NCBI GenBank assembly: GCA_013368325.1
Contig: JAACJK010000114.1
Coordinates: forward strand, 372,001 to 436,000
Source of the DNA: Ephemerocybe angulata
Taxonomy: Eukaryota > Basidiomycota > Agaricomycetes > Agaricales > Psathyrellaceae
DNA length: 64,000 bases
Direction of reading: 5' to 3'
The translations under genes and the position numbers were made by a program. Positions 22,430-33,957 of this stretch are shown in pieces. The stretch's first letter is position 1. Each line of letters starts with the position of its first letter. The notes under the pieces were generated by a model. The model saw nothing but the letters and a program-made list of their open reading frames with translations. It made no database searches and was not told the DNA's origin.

Positions 22430-22615
22430 GCGCGCCCGATTTGCTCGATTTGCGCGCGCGGCAAAAAAATGCGCGCGCCCTCGAAAAGATTTGCGCGCAG
22501 CCACAAAATTTGCGCGCTGAATGCGCGCTGACTTTATGCGCCAAGTCACCTCAGATTTGCGCGCGGGACCCATAAATATGCGCGCGAAGCCGAATATTTG
22601 CGCGCTGATTATTTA
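22430..22615. repeat. right subterminal ATTTGCGCGC array
   Basis: About ten ATTTGCGCGC-type motifs in the opposite orientation to the left array. It ends at TTATACAAACGGCCCGCCAT, the right terminus. Confidence 0.85.
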
Positions 22616-22638
22616 TACAAACGGCCCGCCATACTAAC

Positions 22639-22980
22639 GTGTGCCCTTGGGCGATTTGTATTTTCCGCACGCCATCCCGATCACCATGCCTGTCAGTATC
22701 AACTATTTACTTATTGATCCGTGACACGCTGATCAGCGCTTCCCCACAGCTGGCTCCATACCGGGCTGATTCAGTTCAGATGATCATAATCATCGAGAAC
22801 GTGGACGATTTTGAGGAAGCCATCCGTTCTGATCAAACCGTCGCGTGGCTGGAGGGTTTCCTAGACTACTGGTTCAAGAGATGGCCGGTCAGGCCGCCCA
22901 AAGGTCGGGATCGTGAAGTGGCGATGGCCGAAGAAAAGCTGGTACGGTTCTATAAACTACTTGGGTGCGCTGGCTATTGA
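22639..22980 (+). CDS. short hypothetical frame beside the transposon
   Basis: Open for 113 codons. The last 60 residues (WLEGFLDYWFKRWPV, then EEKLVRFYKLLG) look protein-like, whereas the first 40 overlap the target site and are less convincing. It may be the remnant of a gene that the 20617-22633 element disrupted. No domain recognised. Confidence 0.3.
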   Translation: MCPWAICIFRTPSRSPCLSVSTIYLLIRDTLISASPQLAPYRADSVQMIIIIENVDDFEEAIRSDQTVAWLEGFLDYWFKRWPVRPPKGRDREVAMAEEKLVRFYKLLGCAGY

Positions 22981-23170
22981 TACAAGTCTGAAATAGCGCG
23001 TGTACCAGGTGTTTGCCGATAACACGACTTATGCAAAGGAGAGGAGGGAGCGCGAGCGACTGTTCGAGTGGGGGAGACAAGTCGACACGGTACTTCAAAT
23101 GTGGCTGTCAACCAATGAGTCCGTTTGAAAGGTCATGGTGTTGTATATTTATAGCAGCCTACGTAAGTAC

Positions 23171-23928
23171 CTACGTAGTGCGTGGCAGTCCCATCTCCCA
23201 CAACCGATCAGTACTCGTACGAAGAAAGCAAACACGACCACCTTTGAACGCCTCCAAGTCCTCCACCGCGAACACAATCAGTCGTGAAGTCCACTGCATG
23301 TTGATCATTGCGATGAGCTCCGATGGTGTGTATTGTAAGATCGACTTCACCCCGAGGAAGTCTGTCAGATCGTTCCAAGTCTTCGTGAGCGTGCGATGTT
23401 GCTCCCATAGTTCCTCCCTGATATCCGAGTCCCTCGCGCTTTTCATCCGATTCGCTCTAGCCTCCGTCTCTTGAATGTAGCGAGAAGTCATGTAGCCATG
23501 CAGGGCTGCAGAAAGCTCGCCCCATAAATCGTTGAAATTGGCCAACGAAGTCACGGAGCTACAATAGGGAGGGAGTTGTACCAAGGCTGCGAAGTCGTCC
23601 CCCACGAGTTCGAGTTCATTTAGAAATAGTGTATCTTCTCCCTGGTGAAAACGCTCGTAGACGGAACTCCATTGCATCCACGACATCGGTGCCCAGGAAT
23701 GCCGCCGCACGGGCTTAGAAACGACCGGAATTGGCTTGAGTTTGAGATACTGACGGCGATTTTCGGCCTTCCTGCGTGCGATGGCTCTGCCCCCAGCAGA
23801 TACTTGAGCTTTACTCCTCGATTCATAGGTCACTTTACTCACTCGGGTGTGTGCTTCGTCTTAGCCCTCTGAATCTTCCGCGCATTTGCCTTATCGGCAA
23901 GGGTATAATACTTGGCTCTGCGGCCCAT
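23171..23928 (-). CDS. small uncharacterised basic protein (234 aa)
   Basis: Exon 1 is 23928-23843 and exon 2 is 23786-23171; the 56 bp GTGAGT...CAG intron is phase-consistent. The N-terminus MGRRAKYYTLADKANARKI followed by ARRKAENRRQYLKLK is the basic start of a lineage-specific mushroom protein family of unknown role. The remainder is helical with several Trp. It is divergent from the KDZ transposase gene, with a 261 bp shared upstream region that contains several CGTGCTGGAG-like repeats (23955-24080). It may be a passenger of the KDZ element. Confidence 0.6.
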
Positions 23929-23949
23929 TGCTCATGCGTTGAATAAAGG

Positions 23950-24085
23950 TAATCGTGCTGGAGTACTCGCGCTGGAGGGTGCCCGCTCGGTAGAGTGCTC
24001 GTGTTGGAGGATTCGGACTTGGAGAATGCCTGTGGTTGTGCTGTGGGGTGGTCGTGCTGGAGGTGCTTGTGCTGGGTGACGTGTA
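23950..24085. repeat. degenerate CGTGCTGGAG repeats between divergent genes
   Basis: GTGCTGGAG, GTGTTGGAGG, GTGCTGGAGG and similar copies recur about every 20-35 bases between the two divergent start codons. They could be binding sites shared by the two promoters or a subterminal array of the KDZ element. Confidence 0.45.
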
Positions 24086-24189
24086 AGCTTAGATCGGGGA
24101 TTTGAAATCAGGTACTTAGCTAAATATTCGTTCACCACTAAACGTTCGTTTAGCAATCCCCCACCCTCCTGCGCACAACTTCTTACACA

Positions 24190-27100
24190 ATGCCTAAAGA
24201 TGGCGGTAAACTAAGGAAGCCCAAGATTAAAATGTCAACGTACGTGCCAATGACAATGGGACAACCTGACCTCGATGAGCCACAGTCGTCCTTCCGATCG
24301 CTGCAGACGACGAAGCTGAAGACTCTCGAGTATGGGGGCTTTCGAGTAGCTTCCAAGGCTGCACCGTCTGGTGTCTGCGCCCCTGATGTTGCGGTCAATG
24401 ATTCTCGGACGACAGAAGAGATTCTAGCGTCGTGGCTTGACGCCCGAGACGACAATGGATGGGATCCAGCTTATACCGAAAGCTTCTTAGAGAGAGATCT
24501 TCCTCCTCCAATGGAGGACCCGGAAGATGAGACCGGAGGCCTCGCGCCAAAGGAGGGAACAGGTCAAGGGGTGAGGGTGATCTTACAGTTGTGTGTGATG
24601 TTTTTCCAATCACTCCGCAGGACAAAGCCAAACATGAATGGACCAAATATATTGACAAATACCTCCGGCTCCTGATCGTCCTGGAGGGACGAGGTTCGAA
24701 CCAGCCCACATTGTGTCCCGCGTGTAGCAGCCAGCCAGCTACATATCGTTGCATGGGCTGCGATAACAGTGGGATGCTCTGCGCGGACTGCATGAAACAA
24801 AGTCATTTGCATCTCCCCATGCACAGAACAAGGGTGCTCCGGGGTTCAAATGAGCGACCGTGGGATAGTTAGTTAGTCCCCTCGGAGGGTCAGAAAAAAA
24901 TCTTTCTGACCCCCATTGGTTTGGGGGTCTGGAAGTCGATTTGAAGCTTGGAAACAGTATATTACACTCTATAGTACCATATAATGCATCCTGAAGGTCA
25001 GCAATCAATGTGGAAACCGTGAAATACCCTCCAGAGTCTATGATCCATATTTGGCTTAGTAACCCCTATGTACCAATTTGGATGATTGCTATTCCGGGAA
25101 TGACTCGATTTTTGGCAGTTTTTTGCTTTGCTCACAAATTGCTCGGCCGCTCAGTGCATTCCTCGTCAACTTGTTTTCATTCTCTCAGCAATCTCTCAGT
25201 TCCCGGGCAGCATGGCTCCAAAACAGAAGGAAAAAGAAGAGCATACCGTCGATCCGAAGGTCAGTTAGCATCATATGCACATATGCCGTAAAGATGGAAT
25301 TGATACACACTATTACACAGACGTTGAAATACAACAGTGCCGGCGACGCAATATGTCCACTCTGTGGAAAGCCTGTACCACTCGGAGTAGGGGGATTGGG
25401 GAACCTAACAAAGCAGCACATGCCTTCGGATGGCTGCAAGAGAGCCCGGACCAAAGGGATGAAGAGCATAACATCGTTCTTTGGGAAGAAGACAAAGGCG
25501 CCTGTAGTGCCCTCCACGGTATCGCAACCTCCACTACTCAGATCCGCGCCATTACAGCCTGGCAGTCCAAGCCCATCCTCGGTTTCCCAGCCCGCCTGTC
25601 GGCCACTGCAGCCATCGACCGCCCCTCCTCGCAGTACACTTGCCGTAACATCAACACTCGTTTCTATGCTCAGCACGCTCCATGAACCAGACGGTGAAGG
25701 AAATGACTTCCTTGCGGCGTTTGATCAGGCACCCGAGAACTTCGATAACCCGGGGCTAGAAGAGGATGAGTTGTGGGAGGAGGTGATCAATCCCATCCTT
25801 CACCGGGAGCTCGGGTGGGGCGGAAACGACGAGGAACATCAGTTCCGAGGTGTACGCCGGGCGTCAGTTGTGGGACTTGTGGGCTTCGTTGAGTACTTCG
25901 TCTCTAAGCGAGGGTTGAGCGAAGCACTCTTTGAGATGCGGATGGAACGGGTTGCCGATGGGCTAAAGAAGTGGTGAGTACCATGCCTGAGGGCCAGTAA
26001 GCAACCGTACTCACTGATATCAAAGGCGAGGGACGACGGTACCACCAACCTCCACACAGAACACCACCGTGGCCCAGCCGAGTGAGCCCGCCACCCCGCA
26101 AGCTGTCGTGCACCAGTCTACCGATGCGATTCTTATCCCCGATTCAGACGACGAGGCGTGTGCGCCACCGATAACACAGAATAACACACGAAGCACTACA
26201 AGATCAAGTTCAGTAATCTCCCGTTGTGCTGGATACAGGGTCGACGTACCACCAGGGCTATCGCCACACTCCGCATACCCGTTCGGTCTACACGACGTCA
26301 ACAGTCTCCCCTGGAGCTATATGGTGGAAGACGGGCGCCTGGTGTTGTGGTCAAAGTCGTGTAGTGGTGCTGGTGTTCGCGAAGGCACAGGATGCGGGGC
26401 GTGCATGGCACTCAAAGAGAACCGAAGCCTAGAGGGAATTGTGGATCGGATGAGGCATGGAACACGCGAAGGAACAAGATATGCGTACCTCGGCATCTCT
26501 GCCCTCATCGACGCATTGCGACACAAGAACACGCAGATCGAGTTCCACCGGCTGCGAGCGTTGAACCTTGCGCGAAAGCTGGCGACTGCAGCGAATGCCC
26601 TGTCCGATTTCAAACGGATTCTGTCAGCGGTTGCGAGCAAGAAGGTCGAGCGACTGGACGCAGTCATCCGTGTAGGGCTTCGACAGAAGCGAGGGGTGCG
26701 GCATATCCTGGGGCAGTGCGTGAAAGCCGTGAAGCGGTTGTACACCCCCAAGGACTACACGGAGGAGGAGTACATGAAGGGGGTCGTCCTGTGGAGGCTC
26801 GGAGGGGATCGTATAGCTGCGATTGCTCACCGTGCATTGGGGCTGCCGTCCGTCACAACTCTGCGCAACCAAGCCCGGATTCCACCAATCATTCCATCTC
26901 CTGGGGCTCCTACGGTTGCTGAGGTGTCGAAGAATGTTGAAGCAACGTTTGAGCCCATTCTCAGCATCTTGAAGCCAGCTGTGGATGCACCAAGGCGACA
27001 TGCGGTATTGATGTTTGACGAGCTGGCGACGGAGAAGCGCATCCGGTGGGACTCAAAGACGAACATGTTCATGGGCGTGTGCCGCGAACACGCCCATAAG

Positions 27101-30100
27101 GTATCTCTTGAGTTTGGGAGTGAGGAAGATATGGTGGGGGTGTTCGAGGCAATCGATGATGGAACGGTTCACTATGCGGGAGAGGTGAGAGATGCATTGG
27201 TTCCGTTTTGATTCCGCGTCGCTTACCAGTGATGCTCGAATAGGCAACGATCGGCGCAGTTGGGCTGTTGGCGAAGGACAATCGACTTTACGCTGCTCGT
27301 GGAGTCCTCATATCGGGGGATTGCAAGAAGGAAACGGGTCAAGAACATGTGAAGGTCATACAGACGACTCTCGATGGGGTGAACGAGCATCAAGACAGTA
27401 CTGGCATACGCGTTGTGTCCATCGCGTCCGATGGCGAAACACGTCGTGGTGCAGCTCTCGCCGACTTGACTTTCAAGACTGAACTGTCGCCAGAATCGCC
27501 CATATACCCACTGCTTCAGTCTCTCCCCTTCATGAATATGCATGTTGGTGACGACGATATCACGGCGGATAAAGACTGGAAGCACGTATTCAAGCGGCTC
27601 CGAAATCTGCTGATCCGCCCTCAGGGAATCGTTGTCGCAGGTACTCGCATCACACCAGCTATCCTCAGCACTCACTTTGAGGATGAAGGGAAAACGAGAA
27701 CGCATATCGGTTCTCTCCTCAACCCAGATGACAAACAAGATGTTAACCTCGCGTTTGGGCTCCTTCAAGCGATTTGGAATCTTCCTCGCACGCCGACGAA
27801 AGAAGACACGAATCCTGGATATGTGCGAACACGCGAGGCGCTCTGGATCCTCGGCCAGTTCCTCTTCCATACGGTCTTTCCATACCTCTGCGTCGATCTG
27901 ACCCTCTCCGAGCAACTAGAGCACCTCAGTGCTGCGGCGCACCTGGGCTTCCTGCTGTACCGCATGGAAGGGAAAGAGTTCTTGCCCACCCTCCTCTACA
28001 CGGATATCATGATCATGCTCAAGAATGTATTCTTTTGTGTGGCAAAGGCGAAGGTGGACGACCCGGATGGCGAGTTTTGGATTATCCTTCTGGGCACTGA
28101 CCGGCTTGAAGAGATTTTTGGCGACCTGCGAACGATGATCGGGAACGACGCCAACCTCGACATCCTACAGGTCTCTTGGCGCTTGGGGTCCACAGCCGAA
28201 GTCGCAAACATCCTCGCCAAGTACCCTCACTGGGATCGACCACCACGTAGGCTGAAAATCCCGCTCATGGATCGTATGTTCAACACGATTCCAGCGACAT
28301 CCGACCATTTGAAACCGGGAAGCTGGCGCGCATCGACGAAAGTCCGGGATGTGATACTCCAGACAGTCTGGAGGGTGGGGCGAAGGATTGTCGAGAAACT
28401 CATGCCGGACGCCAAGAACATGTTCTCCCAGCTAGAGCAAGGAATTGCGGAGGATCCTGTCGACATTCTCGCGCCAAACGGTCAACTACTCGTCAAGACG
28501 ACCGAATACAATGAAGATACTAGCGAGGACGACCCATCTCTCGACAGCGACAGCCCGGAGACCCCTTCGCCTCCCATCCTTCTTGACGAAGACACCCCCG
28601 AGAGCGCGGAGGATGCGCGAGTTGATGTCGAGGATTCTATCGCACTCGCTGCTGATGACCCGGAGGAGGACCCATGCATGGTCCTAATTTGTTTCCTTCT
28701 TATTGTAGGCCTTCGCCTGAGCAGATAAACGAGCTCGAGGTTGCTAATCGAGCGGCGGCCTTTGCCACGATTGAGGAGGACAATTCTGAGTCCCAGAATG
28801 ACGAAGAGTCCGACAAAGGGATGGATCTTGAGGGTGAGCTTGGAGCTGAGGGCTTCTGGGATGATGGCGAGGATATGCTGGAAGGTGTGGGAGAAGCTGG
28901 GAGTGCGCCAGCTAGCCCAGCACCGAGTGAACGGAGTGACGAAAGGTGAGTGATTCATTTAAAACTCACGACACCCAGCGCGCTGATAGCAATCGACTGA
29001 GCAGTGTCCCGGCGCCCATCAAGATTCATATCAGTCGGAAAGCGCTCACCTCGATTAGCCAGTCTAGTGTACCAACCGGCACCCATATAGGTGTACCCTC
29101 ACCGACATCCGCCGCCAATCCCAACATCGGCGAGTTGACCCAGCCTGCAGTTCCACTGCCAGCTGCACCGGAGGATCCCGAGGACATTGCACAGGTGACT
29201 GGTGGGCGAGTTCGGAGACAGAGGAAACGACGCATCATTGAGGATGCGGATGAGAGCGAAATGCTCGGTAACTGTATCTGTGGCTCACCTGCCACGCCAA
29301 CTGACACAGAGAATCCGGCGCTCCAGTGTCAGAAGAAGGGGTGCGAGACGGTTTGGGTACGTTACTCACCATTCTGAAGTGCCTCACTGCTCACTAGTTA
29401 TTCTCATTACCTTCCAGTATCATCTCGCATGTATTGAACTTGAAGCCGCGCCTAAATCGTGGACCTGTGACGCGTGTAGGATGTCGGAGGGTAGCCGGGC
29501 AAAGAAGCGCCCAAAAAAATGATGTCATATTACTATATATAGGCATGCCCCTGATTACGTAGTTAGATAGTCCCCCTTGAGATAGCCAAAAAAATCTTTC
29601 CGACCCTAGGTGATTTTTTTGAACCCCGGAGCACCCTTGGCACAGAATACAGGTATGTTTTTCCGCTACAAAACAGGCGGATCTCATGAGGTCGATTTAG
29701 CGTTGGAACGGTCACTTCTTTGTCAAGACTCCGTTAAAGTCGCTCGGGCTGCGAATGCAGTTGGGGCATTCCCGTGGAGAGGTGTGTCCATTGCCAGATA
29801 CCGCCTGGGGAGATGACTTTGTCATCATCGATGTCGACGGAGTCCATACCCTCGGCGTGGACTATTGCGCTTGTGGCGGCTCATCTAAGGATCAAATCAG
29901 TCAGCTTCTCGAGAGACGACTATATCCTGCAACCACTGTCAACCCCAAATCTGCCGCGACGTTTCGTGTTCTTGAAATGTTTGAACTCTTGCAGTACGAG
30001 TCGAAAGTTTCTCCGTATGAGCTTTACAACACCCTTTCTCGCCTCACGGATAACACTGGTATCGTGGAGGTGAAGGTGAGCCGAACATTGGCGTTTATTT

Positions 30101-32704
30101 CCTCTCAATCTCAATTTAACTCCCTTCTAGGACAGGTATCCAAGCTTCTTGCGGATGGTGCACGAGTGGCGCCATCTGAAACTTCTGAAGCGCACCATGC
30201 GCGGACATGACCCTGTTCGGACAGCGGCTGAGACAAAAGAGGGTGAATGTGCGCTTCTCTGTCCACCCTGTCCCCACCCAAAAATCAACATGCCCGAAGG
30301 ATGGGAGGATGAGCCGGAAGAAACACGGTACGAGCGCATACCTCTCTCAATCGAGGTGACCTAACCCGACATATAGGTATATTCACGCACTAAACCTGGC
30401 CCTCGATGCCTGCTTCAGACTCAAGCGAAAAGACGTGTCCAGTGAGAAGGCCGACCCTGGACTCAGTAAGGGATTCGCCTATTTTGTCCATACCCTGAAG
30501 TTCGTCGAATACCTGGATCAACACGAGGATGAGGTCGAGCCGAAGAGCTCTTGTTCTCGGCACGACGCAGTTAATCTCGCAGACGTTAGTCCAGGACAGG
30601 GCTATGCTGCCTCCGGAGTTGCAACGGTTGAATGTGCACGACACAATATGAAGCGACCTTCAGCCGTGTGCGACCTTCAAAAAGGAGAGCGGTGCGTCCA
30701 TCAGTTTCGTCTCCTTTGAATATCCTAACTGATCTATTTTAGATATTGTAACATGGACTTCATATTTCATTGGGGTCTCGTCGTTCTGGCACTCGGCATC
30801 TTGCAGACGTTCTACATATCCTACGATATCGCCTGCCAGTGGTCGAAGTACCTCATGGAGCGCGTTGCCAGGATCGACCCTAGATCCCCGATCTTGCGAA
30901 GCGAGTCAAAGAGTCGATTCATGGTTCCGAAGTTCCATCTGCCAGCTCACATCGCGGCCTGTCAGACTAAGTTTGCGTTCATGTTCACCCCGGGGGCTGG
31001 ACTTGGAGACGGCGAAGCCCCAGAGCGAGGCTGGGGAGAGGCCAATCCTCTAGCACCAAGCACGCGTGAAATGGGTCCTGGCACACGACGCGACACGTTG
31101 GATTACAATTTTGGGGATTATAACTGGCGTAAAATTATGGATTTAGGTATGTGGGTCTGTCAGATTAATTGTGAACAATGTTGATTGTGATATTGATAGG
31201 TTCCTCTCTCCGGAAGAAGATGGATACAGCGTTGTCTAAGGTGGCGGAGAACACTATCGCTCACAGTGAGCTAGAAGAGACGCTCGACCCGGTAAAGGTA
31301 AAGGCGTGGACGGAATCCATGGTCGCTTGGGAACGCGACCCAGAAGCCAATCCGAACCCCTTCGAAATGACGGTTATAGTCCCGACTCAGGTGGCGGTCC
31401 GGAAGGTTCTGGCGGATGAAGAAGCGGCAGCGATCTCGGCGGGAAAAGACATCTCACTTACCCCCGACGTCTCCCCGAGTGTTCTGATTTCTCGAGGTAT
31501 CGACCTAGAAGCGGAGCAGTGAGTCAAACGTATAGCTAACTTATTTCGGTTTAATGACCCTCCTCCGCAGGCGAGCGCTGAAGGCTGAGATGAAAAAGAC
31601 TTGGACACATTCACGCGACCGAGAGCTAACACGCATCCAGCTGCGGTCTAACGCTCTCGTCCGTCGCATCGATGCATGGTATCAAGTACTCCAGCTATAC
31701 ATTCCAACTACAATTCTCCTTCGACAAAAGGCGACAGGTTCGAAGACCATTGCGCCGTACGACCTCCATCTCTGGCTTCCATCCGAGATCAGCAACCAAG
31801 CCCCGTTCGACTGCCACCTGGCCGAGATCGAGTACAAACTCCGTGCGGCACAGGCGCAGGAAGCACTGACGACGTTACGAAGGTGCCTGCAGCGCCGAGT
31901 AACTGTTTATGATCTCAAGAAGCGATGGCTTCGGGGCCAAGCACCAAACACAAAGGCTCTAAACCTATTGGGTAACATCGAGGGCCAGATTGGAACGGCA
32001 AGAGATGAGTATCGCCAGGCTCGTCGCGCCCTCCTCTCTCTTGGAGGAATGCTTGGCAAGGTCGGTCTCGAGAACTTTTACCTTCCACTCGAGGATGCGG
32101 ATATCAGGGCTATGGCGGCTCCAGATATTGATGAGAGAGCCCAAGAAACTATGACATTGAAGCAGAAGGAGAAAGAAAAGAGGAGGACCCATGAGACTCA
32201 GAGAACGATGTCATGGATATGGAGACATGCCTCGGCATCAGAAGATAACCATACCGAGTACGAGGCCGAGAGTAAGTAGTTCAACATGATTTATAGTGGG
32301 ACAGGGACTGACCTAATACAGTGATCAAGGTAGAATGGGCGAAGTCAAGAGCAAGGGCGGCACGATATCACGAGGAGGTCAAAATTGTTAGGGAGGAGAT
32401 GAGGAGGACCATTCGGTTCTTTACTTGGAAGGAGAACGAATGGTATAGCCGTGCCGAAGCAAAGGGGATGCAGGAAGGAGTTGACGAGGCTTACAGGGAA
32501 GGTCTGCGGGCGTACGCGAAGAGGCAGGGAGCGATATGTCTTGGGCTTCGTCGAAAGTTCGAGCATATGTGGGCAGGGGTGGACAACGAGATTGGAGCGG
32601 CGATGTCGGAAATATCCAACCCTGATCAGTACTACGCCAGGGTGAGGAAGGAGGAATCGATGCCAGCCACTACAAGCGGCGACATTGACATGTCTCCCCC
32701 TTGA
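24190..32704 (+). CDS. KDZ (Kyakuja-Dileera-Zisupton) transposase with CxC2 cysteine cluster, split by a nested transposon (1,095 aa when joined)
   Basis: Nine exons: 24190-24570; 24621-24828 continued at 29648-29652; 29701-30075; 30131-30327; 30377-30691; 30743-31146; 31200-31518; 31571-32271; 32322-32704. All phases agree. The CxC2-type cysteine cluster (C159, C162, C171, C174, C181, C184, H189, H195) continues into NGHFF, LGLRMQLGH and VDYCACG. KDZ catalytic motifs follow: LDACFRLKRK (D399), SYDIACQW (D522) and GDGEAPERGW (E585), with STREMGPGTR next. The C-terminal 400 residues are charged and helical. The gene encodes the DDE transposase of a KDZ element. Exon 2 is interrupted inside codon 197 by the 4,811 bp transposon at 24829-29639, so the gene is probably inactive now. 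I could not find the outer ends of the KDZ element. Confidence 0.9.
24829..29639 (+). mobile_element. complete hAT/P-clan DNA transposon, 4,811 bp, nested in the KDZ gene
   Basis: Perfect 22 bp inverted terminal repeats begin CAAGGGTGCTCCGGGGTTCA at 24829, with the exact complement ending at 29639. An 8 bp target duplication GCACAGAA lies at 24821-24828 and 29640-29647. Next to each end is a related AT-rich block (AAAAAAATCTTTC). The element encodes one intact multi-exon transposase and nothing else. Perfect ends, exact duplication and an open gene suggest recent movement and possible activity. Eight-base duplications fit hAT and P elements. Confidence 0.93.
25212..29522 (+). CDS. transposase with N-terminal C2HC zinc finger and C-terminal PHD finger (1,329 aa)
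   Basis: Seven exons: 25212-25259, 25321-25973, 26026-27184, 27244-28680, 28725-28945, 28990-29356 and 29418-29522. The exon 4/5 junction is the least certain, the others are clear. A zinc finger of BED-like spacing (C28, C31, H49, C55) stands near the N-terminus. Candidate catalytic residues are D565 in LMFDELATEKRIRWD, D683 in IASDGETRRG and E909 in GTDRLEEIFGDLR; the last block resembles the acidic C-terminal motif of P-element/THAP9-type transposases. The C-terminus, from about 1267, is a PHD finger: CxC, KGC, VWYHLAC, WTCDAC. PHD fingers read histone tails, so this enzyme may direct insertion to particular chromatin. The family is widespread in mushrooms. Assignment to the P or hAT clan is an inference. 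Confidence 0.85.
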
Positions 32705-32938
32705 TTTCTATGCGCACATGTTTACATACCTTGCTATTCACCCTGCTCTTGTTCCCCCAGCTGACGATGGTGCTAGTGTGATAGAGAGAGAAATAAATCT
32801 AGTGTCTGTGTAGTAAAGGAACGGGGCGTTGATCAAGAGTCAGGACCAAGTGTGCGTAAGTATGTCAAGCACGGCCCATAATCCTCCCCGTTACTGAAAG
32901 GTTCTGACCGCCGAGGAGGCCTGTCGTGCGTCGCTCAT
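32705..32938. other. 3' flank of the KDZ gene
   Basis: AATAAAT at about 32790 could serve in polyadenylation. No inverted partner of the region upstream of 24190 is visible by eye. Confidence 0.3.
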
Positions 32939-33200
32939 GTATGTGCCATGGGTCCCGTTGTGCACGGCTTGTGTATTGCTAAGAACCTGGCGACCGTTGT
33001 GCACGGCCTGTGCATCACGTCAAGGTATGTGCCATGGGTCCCGTTGTGCATGGCTTGTGTGTCGCTAAGAACCTGGCGACCGTTGTGCACGGCCTGTGCA
33101 TCACGTCAAGGTATGTGCCATGGGTCCCGTTGTGCACGGCTTGTGTGTCGCTAAGAACCTGGCGACCGTTGTGCACGGCCTGTGCATCATGTCAAGGTTT
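32939..33200. repeat. 86 bp tandem repeat, three copies, GTTGTGCACGG type
   Basis: The unit starting ATGTGCCATGGGTCCCGTTG occurs at 32941, 33027 and 33113, exactly 86 bases apart and nearly identical. Each unit contains two GTTGTGCA motifs and ends in CACGTCAAGG. It is related to the arrays at 8880-10065 and 33958-34220. Confidence 0.92.
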
Positions 33201-33957
33201 TTACCCGTTGTGCGCGGCCCAGTGTGTATCGTGGTGGGTTGACAAAGTGTGGGATAGGCTTGTGCGGCGAGGGTTGACGCTGGTTCTGCATGGCTTGTGC
33301 ACCATGTCAAGGTGCTTGTCCGCTGCACATGTCTGTTACTGTAGAAGCGAAGCACTAAATGACGATGCGGTTGTGTGTCCATGGTTAATACTTGGCCTGT
33401 GTATTACACTAGCCCACAAGGCCTAATAGGCGCCTGGGAGTGTTCAATCTTTATATAGGCGCCCCAACGTGTTCTCTCTCATATAGGCGCCCGGGATCTT
33501 GCGACGGTTGATGACAGGGTGTCCGTGGTGCTTGGGGTGTGCATCGTGTCAAAGTGAGTTTCTCCACCATTGGATTCGTGGTCCGAGGGCTGGATATATG
33601 GTATATGTACTGCTCAACTATCTATTTTCTAGTTTGTTTCAAGGGTTTCGGCTTGGCTGGCTCAATGAATCGACCGAGGGTAGCCCAGCAGAAGAAATAT
33701 GAGCCCGGGGAGTACGGTAGTATAAATAAAACGTGCCGTTGTGTACGGGAGTTGTGCTTCACGTCAGAGCGGACTTCTGTCCCTACTTGGTTAGGTCTTG
33801 CTGTTTCAAACGGGCGCTTATTCACAGGTGTATGCAGCCACAGGAATGGAGTGTGCTTTGAAGGGTGGAATACATGACCTTGAGGTTGGAAGTCCTTCCC
33901 TGGTACCGCGCGTGTATTATAGGCACCCGGGCGCTGGGCGCAAGCTGAATTATTATG
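33201..33957. other. diverged flank of the satellite with TATAGGCGCC motifs
   Basis: TATAGGCGCC-like motifs occur near 33428, 33455 and 33482, mixed with single GTTGTGCA motifs. No gene recognised; long frames here arise from the repeats. Confidence 0.4.

Larger units (their letters stand above)
20617..22633. mobile_element. 2,017 bp inverted-repeat transposon carrying gene fragments (pack-type)
   Basis: The ends are TATGGCGGGCCGTTTGTATA on the left and its complement on the right. Each is followed inward by about 200 bp of GCGCGCAAAT-type repeats, roughly nine to ten per side, in mirror orientation. A direct repeat CTAACG flanks it (20611-20616 and 22634-22639). No transposase is visible. 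The interior holds 3' exons of two different genes facing apart (21313-21699 minus, 21729-22334 plus). Superfamily unassigned; the dense subterminal repeats resemble binding arrays of large cut-and-paste transposases. Confidence 0.8.

Noticed and set aside
20617..22633. The inverted-repeat element as the outer ends of the KDZ transposon
   Set aside because: Both ends and the CTAACG duplication lie left of the KDZ gene, so the element is separate.
24190..32704. TET/JBP dioxygenase linked to the KDZ element
   Set aside because: Known in other KDZ loci, so I looked for the HxD...H motif set, but found no such gene in the window.
32941..33426. Frames of over 90 codons across the 86 bp tandem array
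   Set aside because: 86 is not a multiple of three, the repeat has no coding signature, and both strands are open equally.
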